Positions 1-5,874 of a stretch of DNA of 6,743 nt are shown in pieces. Source of the DNA: an uncultured Eubacteriales bacterium. GTDB lineage: Bacteria > Bacillota > Clostridia > Lachnospirales > Anaerotignaceae. Each line of letters opens with the position of its first letter. The stretch's first letter is position 1. The DNA lies in assembly GCA_902406135.1 (NCBI GenBank), contig CABPCX010000108.1, forward strand, positions 1 to 6,743, read 5' to 3'. The position numbers were made by a program, and so were the translations under genes. Below the pieces are notes generated by a model. That model did no database searches. It was not told the origin of the DNA and saw only the letters and a list, made by a program, of their open reading frames with translations.

Positions 1-156
1 TCACGGAATTTCACACTCCCTTCACCTGCCACTGGCAGCGGTCGTGCTCAATTCTTCGCAACTCTGAGTGCTTCCTTCCCCCGGTGGGCTATAAATGCAG
101 ATATATATCACCGTAAATTAAAAACCAAGTTCTTACGACTTGTTATTCAGGTAACT
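1..156. other. Unassigned intergenic stretch downstream of the CapA-family gene
   Basis: No gene can be named here. The plus strand is open in frame 1 from the window edge to a TAA at 196-198 (65 codons), but without a start codon in view, without a recognisable motif, and running straight through the terminator of the opposite gene, so it is not called as a gene. The first half contains short inverted repeats such as CTGCCA/TGGCAG around 27-39, and its base composition looks richer in G and C than the A/T-rich second half. A weak hairpin lies at 126-142 (CAAGT/ACTTG with a 7-nt loop); read on the minus strand it is followed by a G and five T residues, so it might be a weak backup terminator. 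The first 100 bases could be part of a dispersed repeat or an RNA continuing outside the window; this cannot be decided here. Confidence 0.4.
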
Positions 157-187
157 AAAAAGACCATATTCAAAATGAATACGGCCT
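157..187 (-). terminator. Rho-independent terminator after the CapA-family gene
   Basis: Read on the minus strand, an 11-bp stem (AGGCCGTATTC pairing with GAATATGGTCT, two G-U wobbles) closes a 5-nt loop and runs directly into a T-tract (157-161). It begins 33 nt after the TAG stop of the CapA-family gene and so ends the fumarase-CapA transcription unit. The T-tract is present on the minus side only, so it works mainly in that direction. Confidence 0.85.
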
Positions 188-220
188 CTTACTATTAACT
201 TTTATTCCGCTTTCTATCCT

Positions 221-1507
221 CTACGCCACCTCATAAAAAACATACTCATCCTGTATCTCCTCCAGAGGTATATCCCTGTTAAGAAGCATCTTTGTGGTCT
301 GGGAATGTATTTCCTTAAGTCTTGGTATATCCTTGCTTCTTACGGTATTTATGAGCTGGTCCTCGGGGAGGGTAAGCATTTCATATACACTTCTTACGAC
401 AAAGTGATTCTGCCACTGGGCATTTTGGAACTGGGTCCAGATGGGTACAAAGGATACTTTCTTTATGTATGTGTCATCTCCCTTTTTCTGAAGGTCGATA
501 TTAAGGAGTATAGACGCATTTCTCGGAGGTGTAGTCTGGGAAGATATGAAATTTCCCATGGAATACATAACAAATCCTGTCCTTGTACTGCCGTCATCTT
601 CCGTTATCTGCACCGTCTCCATGGGCTGAAGTACATGGGGGTGGCTGGCAACAACTATATCCGCGCCGGCATTAAGCATCATATGCGCCCAGTCTTTAAA
701 CGTATCCCTGACATATTCCTCATATTCGTTTCCCATATGAGGAAGTACGATGATAACATCGGGATTAAGGGCCTTTGCCCTTGCTATATCGCTTTTTACA
801 AGTTCCTCATCCAGACGGTTTACGAGCCAGTCCTCAGGAACGGGTATTCCGTTGGTGCCGTATGTATAGGATAAAAAGGCTATCTTTATGCCGTTTACGT
901 CTTTTATGAGTATGTTGTTCCTTTCTTCTGCACTGCGGTATGTGCCCATATGGTCAATGCCTCTTTCGTCCAGTACGTCAAGGGTTCTTAAAACTCCCGC
1001 CATACGCTTGTCCATACTGTGGTTATTGGCTGTGGTCAGTACGTCAAAGCCAGCGTCCTTTATGGCATCGGCAAAGCTGTCGGGCGAATTAAAACATGGA
1101 TAATCGCTTATGCCCACATCTTCCCCCGCAAATACCGTTTCAAGATTTCCTATAACCAAATCGGCATTATCAAAATATTTTTTCATATCCGTAAAGTTAT
1201 GGGAAAAATCATAGGTGCCCGTGGCACTGTCGTAGGCTTCGTTATACTGGTAGCTGTGACACATAATGTCTCCCGTAAAGGTCAGTTTCGCATCCGTTAT
1301 GATGCTTCCCGTTTTTCTTTCGGTCATATATTCCGCCGCATTGAATGCCATAAAGGCCTTTTCCATGGTGTCTATAAACTTAAAGCCCACAATGGCAAAA
1401 AAAGCTATCATAAGAATAGGAACGGCAAAAAATCTAATTTTTCTTTTTCTTCGCCTTTTCTTTCTTACGGGTTTATTTATTTCTGTATTTCTCCTTCTCT
1501 GATTCAT
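221..1507 (-). CDS. CapA-family membrane-anchored metallophosphatase-fold protein (poly-gamma-glutamate capsule synthesis CapA/YwtB-like)
   Basis: The protein has 428 residues. It has a strongly basic cytoplasmic N-terminus (RKKRRRKRK, about 15-23), one membrane segment (about 28-45), and an extracytoplasmic PGA_cap domain with the calcineurin-like metal-site motifs in order: FTGDIMCH (about 77-84), IGNLE (119-123), ANNHSMD (160-166), LPHMGNE (255-261), SHPHVLQPME (288-297) and YSMGNF (315-320). The GD, NNH, PHMG and SHPH residues are the expected metal ligands. CapA proteins take part in making or anchoring poly-gamma-glutamate, but most clostridial members are untested and no capB or capC neighbour is visible, so the substrate is unknown. 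The ATG at 1507 is preferred because AGGGGA lies 10-12 nt before it; an upstream in-frame GTG at 1525 would place that ribosome binding site inside the gene. It overlaps the fumarase beta gene by 35 nt, suggesting cotranscription and translational coupling. Family assignment is firm; function is not. Confidence 0.88.
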   Translation of the reverse strand: MNQRRRNTEINKPVRKKRRRKRKIRFFAVPILMIAFFAIVGFKFIDTMEKAFMAFNAAEYMTERKTGSIITDAKLTFTGDIMCHSYQYNEAYDSATGTYDFSHNFTDMKKYFDNADLVIGNLETVFAGEDVGISDYPCFNSPDSFADAIKDAGFDVLTTANNHSMDKRMAGVLRTLDVLDERGIDHMGTYRSAEERNNILIKDVNGIKIAFLSYTYGTNGIPVPEDWLVNRLDEELVKSDIARAKALNPDVIIVLPHMGNEYEEYVRDTFKDWAHMMLNAGADIVVASHPHVLQPMETVQITEDDGSTRTGFVMYSMGNFISSQTTPPRNASILLNIDLQKKGDDTYIKKVSFVPIWTQFQNAQWQNHFVVRSVYEMLTLPEDQLINTVRSKDIPRLKEIHSQTTKMLLNRDIPLEEIQDEYVFYEVA

Positions 1508-2024
1508 ATAGATTATTCCCCTCACTGTCTATTATCACAACAAGCGGCATATCCTCAACATAAAACCTATGTATGGCCTCGGTACCCAGGTCTTCATAGT
1601 CTATTACCTCGGCGCTTTTTATATGTTTTGCTATGAGGGCGGCCGCTCCTCCGGTCGCTCCGAAATATACGGCCTTATTTCTTTTCATGGCCTCTATTAC
1701 TTCTTTTGTTCTTGCACCCTTTCCTATCATACCCGTTGAACCGTTATCAAGAAGTACGGGAGCATAGGCGTCCATTCTTCCTGACGTTGTAGGTCCTGCG
1801 GAACCTACGGGATTTCCCGGCTTTGCAGGAGAGGGTCCCACATAGTAGATTATCTGGTCCTTTATATCAAAGGGAAATTTTCCTGTTTTTTCAAAGCCTT
1901 CAACCATTCTTTTATGGGCGGCGTCCCTTCCGGTATAAATATATCCCGTAAGGCTTACAATGTCTCCGGCCCTGAGTTTTGCGGCTTCTTCCTTTGTAAG
2001 TGGTGCTTTTACTTCTACCCTCAT
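1473..2024 (-). CDS. Fumarate hydratase class I, beta subunit (C-terminal swivel domain type)
   Basis: This is the beta subunit of a two-subunit Fe-S hydro-lyase that interconverts fumarate and L-malate in the cytoplasm, here 183 residues, which is normal for the stand-alone subunit. Visible family motifs are LTGYIYTGRDAAHKR (25-39), GPTTSGRMD (77-85), MIGKGA (99-104), YFGATGGAAAL (120-130) and LGTEAIHRFYVEDMP (146-160). In class I fumarases this part forms the swivel domain that carries substrate-binding residues, while the cluster cysteines lie in alpha. Its ATG overlaps the alpha stop codon as ATGA (2021-2024), and GGAGGT sits six nt upstream within the alpha gene, so equimolar coupled translation is likely. 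The charged tail ESEKEKYRNK lies in the stretch that overlaps the CapA-family gene. L(+)-tartrate dehydratase beta (TtdB) is the main alternative; the families cannot be separated by eye. Confidence 0.92.
   Translation of the reverse strand: MRVEVKAPLTKEEAAKLRAGDIVSLTGYIYTGRDAAHKRMVEGFEKTGKFPFDIKDQIIYYVGPSPAKPGNPVGSAGPTTSGRMDAYAPVLLDNGSTGMIGKGARTKEVIEAMKRNKAVYFGATGGAAALIAKHIKSAEVIDYEDLGTEAIHRFYVEDMPLVVIIDSEGNNLYESEKEKYRNK
1518..1523 (-). promoter_or_regulatory. Ribosome binding site deciding the CapA-family start
   Basis: GAGGGG on the minus strand, followed after 10 nt by ATG at 1507. It lies inside the 3' end of the fumarase beta gene. The in-frame GTG at 1525 overlaps this site and has no comparable site of its own, so the ATG is the likely start. 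Confidence 0.6.
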
Positions 2025-2863
2025 AATATCACCTCCGCGTGTCTTGTAACATGACAGCTGATATTTACAGCTATGGGCATACCCGCTATATGGGTGGGGA
2101 ATGATTCCACGTTAACGCCAAGCACCGTAGTCACTCCGCCCAGTCCCTGGGGTCCTATGCCAAGGGAGTTCATTCTTTCCAAAAGTTCTTCTTCCATTTC
2201 CCTTAAGTGGGGCTTATCCGAATGGGAGCCGATTGGTCTCAAAAGAGCTTTTTTAGCCAGAAGTGCTGCCATTTCAAAGTTTCCGCCAACACCAACGCCC
2301 ACAACCATTGGAGGACAGGGGTTTGGTCCCGCCTCGTCTACGGCCTGTACTATAGCATCTTTGGCACCTTCTATACCCGCCGAAGGCTTAAGCATATAAA
2401 TCTTGCTCATATTTTCACTGCCGAATCCCTTGGGAGCCACAATTATTTTTATCTTATCTCCTTCAACTATATCATAGTGGATTATGGCAGGTGTATTGTC
2501 CTTTGTATTTTCTCTTATAAAGGGGTCGGAAACAACGGATTTTCTCAAATATCCGTCTCTGTATCCCCTTCTTACGCCCTCGTTTATGGCATCTGTAAGA
2601 AGTCCGCCCTTTATATGAACTTCCTGTCCCAGCTCAACAAACACAATAGCCATTCCCGTATCCTGACAGATAGGCACATTTTCGTTTTTAGCTATATCCG
2701 CATTATCCGTCAGCTGGCAGAGTATTTCTTTTCCTATGGGTGATTTTTCCGTATTTTTTGCCGCTTCAAGGGCATTATATACGTCATCGTTCAAAACGCA
2801 GTTGGCCTTTATGCAAAGTTCCCTTAAGGCGTCTATTATCTCATTTACTTCTATTTCTCTCAA
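2021..2863 (-). CDS. Fumarate hydratase class I, alpha subunit (4Fe-4S, two-subunit type)
   Basis: The alpha subunit of the oxygen-sensitive class I fumarase (fumarate + water to L-malate), 280 residues from a TTG start. It carries the three cysteines expected to hold the catalytic 4Fe-4S cluster: CQDTG (Cys66), NPCPP (Cys183) and SCHVTRH (Cys270). Other family signatures are KGFGSEN (145-151), GVGVGGNFE (189-197) and GIGPQGLGG (235-243). The TTG at 2863 is chosen because AAGGAG lies 8 nt upstream and the resulting MREIEVNEI N-terminus matches the usual family start; the longer GTG reading at 2872 overlaps that ribosome binding site. The gene starts only 17 nt beyond the gyrA terminator, so its promoter is unclear. 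In an anaerobe it would serve the malate-fumarate-succinate reductive branch or aspartate-derived fumarate. Tartrate dehydratase alpha (TtdA) is the alternative. Confidence 0.93.
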   Translation of the reverse strand: MREIEVNEIIDALRELCIKANCVLNDDVYNALEAAKNTEKSPIGKEILCQLTDNADIAKNENVPICQDTGMAIVFVELGQEVHIKGGLLTDAINEGVRRGYRDGYLRKSVVSDPFIRENTKDNTPAIIHYDIVEGDKIKIIVAPKGFGSENMSKIYMLKPSAGIEGAKDAIVQAVDEAGPNPCPPMVVGVGVGGNFEMAALLAKKALLRPIGSHSDKPHLREMEEELLERMNSLGIGPQGLGGVTTVLGVNVESFPTHIAGMPIAVNISCHVTRHAEVIL

Positions 2864-2871
2864 TTTAAGCA

Positions 2872-2877
2872 CTCCTT
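2872..2877 (-). promoter_or_regulatory. Ribosome binding site deciding the fumarase alpha start
   Basis: AAGGAG on the minus strand, 8 nt before the TTG at 2863. The GTG at 2870-2872 shares its last G with this site and cannot be served by it, which argues for the TTG start and against the longer reading. Confidence 0.7.
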
Positions 2878-2879
2878 TT

Positions 2880-2914
2880 AAAAAAGCCCCATACAGCTTT
2901 TGACTATATGGGGC
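2880..2914 (-). terminator. Rho-independent terminator after gyrA
   Basis: On the minus strand an 11-bp stem (GCCCCATATAG pairing with CTGTATGGGGC, one G-U pair) closes a 7-nt A-rich loop and is followed at once by six T residues (2880-2885). It sits 12 nt after the gyrA stop codon. The T-tract directly abuts the A-rich ribosome binding site of the fumarase alpha gene, leaving no room for a separate promoter between terminator and gene. Confidence 0.9.
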
Positions 2915-2926
2915 CTCATAAAACGT

Positions 2927-5401
2927 TTATTCTTCCGTTTCCGTTTTTTGGCTTTCTTCTTCCATTATATCTTCTTCGTCAATTTTTGCAATACCGGCAA
3001 CACTGACGCCTTCACCAAGATTTATGAGTTTTACACCCTGGGATATCCTTCCGAAGGTTGATATTTCTTTTCCTCTAAGTCTTATGATTACGCCTTCCGA
3101 TGTAACTATCATAAGTTCTTCATTGTCGCTTACCTTTATGACGCCTGAAAGAAGTCCTGTCTTTTCAGTTATCTGGTGTATCTTTACACCCTTTCCGCCT
3201 CTGTACTGAACGTTAAAGGCGCTTTCTTCGGTACGTTTTCCGTATCCGTTTTCGGTTACATTAAGGAGTTTGTCGTTTTCCTCGATTATATCCGATGAAA
3301 CAACATAGTCGTCTCCCGTAAGGGTTATGGCCTTAACTCCCGTTGCCGTTCTTCCCATGGGACGTACATCGTTTTCATTGAATCTTATTCCCATACCGTT
3401 TCTTGTGGCTGCGAATATATCCTTTGTTCCGTCCGTAAGGAATGCGGCTATAAGCTCGTCTCCCTCTCTGAGGTTAACGGCTGTAAGTCCTGCCTTTCTT
3501 ATATTTGCAAAGCTGGACATATCGGTCTTTTTGATAACGCCGCTCTTTGTCACCATAACAAGATATTTATCGTCTTCAAAATTCTTAACGGGCACAACGG
3601 CTGTTATGGTCTCTCCCTGGCTTATGCTGAGCAGGTTCACTATGGCAAGACCCCTTGCGGTTCTTCCCGCTTCGGGTACCTGGTATCCCTTTATGCGGTA
3701 TACCCTGCCGAAGTTTGTAAAGAACAGCAGATAATCATGGGTAGAGCATACGAAAAGTCTTGTGACTGCATCTTCTTCCCTGGTCTGCATTCCCATGATA
3801 CCTCTTCCGCCTCTATTCTGGCTCTTATAGGTGTCAAGGGGTGTTCTCTTTATATAGTTGAGGTTTGTCATGGCTATAACGCTGGCTTCTTCCTCAATAA
3901 GGTCTTCAATGTCTATTTCGCCGGGGTTCTGAACTATCTTTGTTCTTCTTTCGTCGTTATATTTGTCCTTTATTTCAAGAAGTTCTTTTTTGATAACGTC
4001 CAGAAGCTTGTTTGTATCGGCAAGTATTTCCGTAAGCTCTTTGATGAGAGCCATGAGGTTTCTGTATTCCTCATCGATTTTTTCATGTTCCAGTCCCTGA
4101 AGTCTCTTGAGCTGCATATCCAGGATGGCCTGCGCCTGAACGTCAGAGAGAGAGAATCTTTCCATAAGTCTTTCTTTGGCATTGTCGTAGCTGGTCCTTA
4201 TTATGCTTATTACTTCGTCGATATTGTCGATGGCTATTCTCAAGCCTTCCAGGATATGAGCCCTCTTCTGAGCCTTATCCAAATCAAATTTTGTCCTTCT
4301 TGTAACGACATCTTCCTGATGCTTGAGATATTCCTCAAGTATCTGTTTAAGATTAAGCACCTGGGGCTTGCCGTTTACAAGGGCTATCATTATGGCTCCG
4401 TAGCTTTCCTGAAGCTGCGTGAACTTATAAAGCTGATTAAGTATAACGTTGGCATTTACGTCCTTCTTAAGCTCTATGATTATTTTTATGTCGTCACCCG
4501 ATGAAGCATCGTAAATATCGCTTATGCCCTCTATCTTTTTGTCCTTTACAAGCTCCGCTATCTTTTCGATAAGTCTGAGCTTATTTACCATATAGGGTAT
4601 CTCTGTTACGACTATTCTTTCCCTGCCGCCATGCATGGGCTCTATCTCGGCAAGGGAACGTACTACTATTTTTCCCCTTCCTGTCTTATAGGCTGCCCTT
4701 ATGCCGCTTTTTCCTAAAATTGTGGCGCCTGTGGGGAAGTCGGGACCCTTTATGTATTCCATAAGGTCCTCAATTTCCGTGTCCTTGTTTTCCTTTTTGT
4801 TGTCTATCATAAGGACACAGCCGTCTATTACCTCTCCCAGATTGTGGGGCGGTATGTTTGTTGCCATACCTACGGCAATACCCGTAGTACCGTTAAGAAG
4901 TATATTGGGTATTCTTGAAGGAAGTACAACGGGCTCCTTCTCGTTTTCGTCGTAGTTTGGTACAAAATCAACGGTATTTTTATCAATATCAGCCAGCATA
5001 GCAGCCGTAATCTTTGACATTCTGGCCTCTGTATACCTGCTGGCAGCTGCGCCGTATCCGTCTATGGAACCAAAGTTACCATGTCCGTCTACAAGCATAT
5101 AACGCATGGAGAAATTCTGAGCCATACGTACCATTGCCTGATATATGGAGCTGTCACCATGGGGGTGGTACTTACCCATTGTATCACCGACGATACGGGC
5201 TGACTTTCTGTAGCCCTTGTTGGGGTCCAGATTCATCTCGCTCATGGAGTAAAGTATACGTCTCTGAACAGGCTTAAGACCGTCCCTTACATCGGGAAGA
5301 GCCCTGGCCACAATAACGCTCATGGCGTAGTCAATATAGCATTGTTTCATTTCGTTGTTTATGTCAACGGAAATGACTTTATCCAGTTCTTTTTCACTCA
5401 T
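2927..5401 (-). CDS. gyrA: DNA gyrase subunit A
   Basis: Complete GyrA of 824 residues, the DNA breakage-reunion subunit of the A2B2 type II topoisomerase that introduces negative supercoils. The winged-helix region holds the quinolone-determining motif [17 protein letters not shown] (72-88) and the catalytic tyrosine Tyr123 in [26 protein letters not shown] (171-187) and the coiled-coil/tower segment follow. The C-terminal beta-pinwheel carries a degenerate GyrA box QNRGGRG (528-534) and a second box-like QYRGGKG (732-738), which with the full-length pinwheel and the gyrB neighbour argue against ParC. The tail is acidic ([16 protein letters not shown]). The ATG at 5401 is preceded by AAAGGG with an 8-nt spacer. 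Ser84 matches the usual quinolone serine, but the residue four positions later, normally Asp or Glu, is Gln88. It is followed by a strong terminator and separated from gyrB by an unusually long structured gap. Confidence 0.98.
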   Translation of the reverse strand: MSEKELDKVISVDINNEMKQCYIDYAMSVIVARALPDVRDGLKPVQRRILYSMSEMNLDPNKGYRKSARIVGDTMGKYHPHGDSSIYQAMVRMAQNFSMRYMLVDGHGNFGSIDGYGAAASRYTEARMSKITAAMLADIDKNTVDFVPNYDENEKEPVVLPSRIPNILLNGTTGIAVGMATNIPPHNLGEVIDGCVLMIDNKKENKDTEIEDLMEYIKGPDFPTGATILGKSGIRAAYKTGRGKIVVRSLAEIEPMHGGRERIVVTEIPYMVNKLRLIEKIAELVKDKKIEGISDIYDASSGDDIKIIIELKKDVNANVILNQLYKFTQLQESYGAIMIALVNGKPQVLNLKQILEEYLKHQEDVVTRRTKFDLDKAQKRAHILEGLRIAIDNIDEVISIIRTSYDNAKERLMERFSLSDVQAQAILDMQLKRLQGLEHEKIDEEYRNLMALIKELTEILADTNKLLDVIKKELLEIKDKYNDERRTKIVQNPGEIDIEDLIEEEASVIAMTNLNYIKRTPLDTYKSQNRGGRGIMGMQTREEDAVTRLFVCSTHDYLLFFTNFGRVYRIKGYQVPEAGRTARGLAIVNLLSISQGETITAVVPVKNFEDDKYLVMVTKSGVIKKTDMSSFANIRKAGLTAVNLREGDELIAAFLTDGTKDIFAATRNGMGIRFNENDVRPMGRTATGVKAITLTGDDYVVSSDIIEENDKLLNVTENGYGKRTEESAFNVQYRGGKGVKIHQITEKTGLLSGVIKVSDNEELMIVTSEGVIIRLRGKEISTFGRISQGVKLINLGEGVSVAGIAKIDEEDIMEEESQKTETEE

Positions 5402-5536
5402 CTTTATAACCCTTTCAAATTTTCATTAAAAGACGTTTTATCGAAATTGGTGTCTCTGAAGACAACTCATTATCTAAATTCTTTCGGACTCGGCTATCAA
5501 AATTCCGATCTCCGAATCCTATCTAAATATTTCATT
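5402..5536 (-). other. gyrA leader region
   Basis: 135 nt between the hairpin array and the gyrA start, with no coding potential noticed. It contains an imperfect hairpin at 5483-5516 (6-bp outer stem TTCGGA/TCCGAA and 4-bp inner stem TCGG/CCGA around an 11-nt loop) and a small 5-bp hairpin at 5451-5464 (TGTCT/AGACA). The gyrA ribosome binding site AAAGGG is at 5410-5415. The leader is long enough to hold a separate gyrA promoter. Confidence 0.5.
5471..5500 (-). promoter_or_regulatory. Weak candidate sigma-A promoter for gyrA
   Basis: On the minus strand TTGATA (5495-5500, five of six to the -35 consensus) is followed after 18 nt by TAGATA (5471-5476); an overlapping GATAAT (5469-5474) fits the -10 consensus better but at a 20-nt spacing. 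The -35 hexamer falls in the loop of the imperfect hairpin at 5483-5516. By-eye match only. Confidence 0.22.
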
Positions 5537-5689
5537 CACCCTGTGAATTCACTTCACAGGGTGTCCGTTCTCTAAAATCCTGCCTGTGCCTGAAACAAAA
5601 AGTTTCTTTTAGGAACTTTTTGTTTCCTCACCGACTATGCAGTAACTTCCAAGCCGAAAACCCGTTTTCGGCTTAACAAGCACTCCGTC
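5537..5689. repeat. Modular hairpin array, copy 1 (gyrA-proximal)
   Basis: A 153-nt unit made, in plus-strand order, of hairpin X (5537-5563: 11-bp stem CACCCTGTGAA/TTCACAGGGTG, loop TTCAC), a 28-nt linker, hairpin Y (5592-5626: 15-bp stem GAAACAAAAAGTTTC/GGAACTTTTTGTTTC with one wobble, 5-nt loop), a 24-nt linker (5627-5650), hairpin Z (5651-5674: AAGCCGAAAAC/GTTTTCGGCTT around CC) and a short joiner (5675-5689). None of the hairpins is followed by a clear T-tract on either strand, so they do not look like ordinary terminators. No open frame of note was seen across it. Which strand, if either, is the functional one cannot be told. Confidence 0.88.
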
Positions 5690-5869
5690 CGCTGCGGAAA
5701 TTCATTTTCCGCAGTGTCCGATAAATTTTCCTTCGCCCGTGCCTGAAAATAAAAGTTTCTCCTGGGAACTTTTATTTTCCTCACCGACTATGCAGTAACT
5801 TCCAAGCGAAAATCCCTCAGGATTTTCGCTTCAAGCCGAAAACCTGTTTTCGGCTTAACAAGCGCTCCG
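5690..5869. repeat. Modular hairpin array, copy 2 (gyrB-proximal) with one extra hairpin
   Basis: A 180-nt second copy of the unit. Hairpin X is at 5690-5716 (11-bp stem, loop TTCAT), then a 28-nt linker, hairpin Y (5745-5779: GAAAATAAAAGTTTC/GGAACTTTTATTTTC), a 24-nt linker (5780-5803) identical to that of copy 1, an extra hairpin (5804-5831: AAGCGAAAATCC/GGATTTTCGCTT, loop CTCA), hairpin Z (5833-5856: AAGCCGAAAAC/GTTTTCGGCTT around CT) and a 13-nt joiner differing from copy 1 at one base. The 27-nt length excess over copy 1 is the extra hairpin plus one base (29 nt), less a joiner shorter by 2 nt. The unit ends five bases from the gyrB stop codon; a small AGCGC/GCGCT hairpin (5861-5873) covers the junction. 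Confidence 0.88.
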
Positions 5870-5874
5870 CGCTC

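Noticed and set aside
1..60. Cobalamin-riboswitch-like string on the minus strand (GTGTGAAATTCC near the edge)
   Set aside because: Only a short resemblance; the other conserved core elements are absent in the visible part and the rest lies outside the window.
1508..1525. Longer CapA-family start at GTG 1525
   Set aside because: The ribosome binding site AGGGGA would fall inside the gene; the ATG at 1507 is correctly spaced behind it.
305..1636. Several plus-strand open frames inside the CapA-family and fumarase genes
   Set aside because: They lie opposite well-supported genes with clear protein families, have no ribosome binding sites of note, and their translations show no recognisable motif.
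2864..2872. Longer fumarase alpha start at GTG 2872
   Set aside because: It overlaps the AAGGAG ribosome binding site; the TTG at 2863 has proper spacing and gives the usual family N-terminus.
2073..5277. Plus-strand frames of 60-255 codons across the fumarase alpha gene and gyrA, and a 70-codon minus-strand frame at 3970-4182
   Set aside because: All are shadows of the conserved genes in other frames; GyrA and fumarase alpha are intact throughout.
2927..5401. Topoisomerase IV subunit ParC instead of GyrA
   Set aside because: The full C-terminal pinwheel with GyrA-box-like QNRGGRG and QYRGGKG and the upstream gyrB favour GyrA.
5537..5869. CRISPR array or series of Rho-independent terminators
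   Set aside because: There are only two units of about 150-180 nt without short direct repeats and unique spacers, and the hairpins lack T-tracts on either strand.
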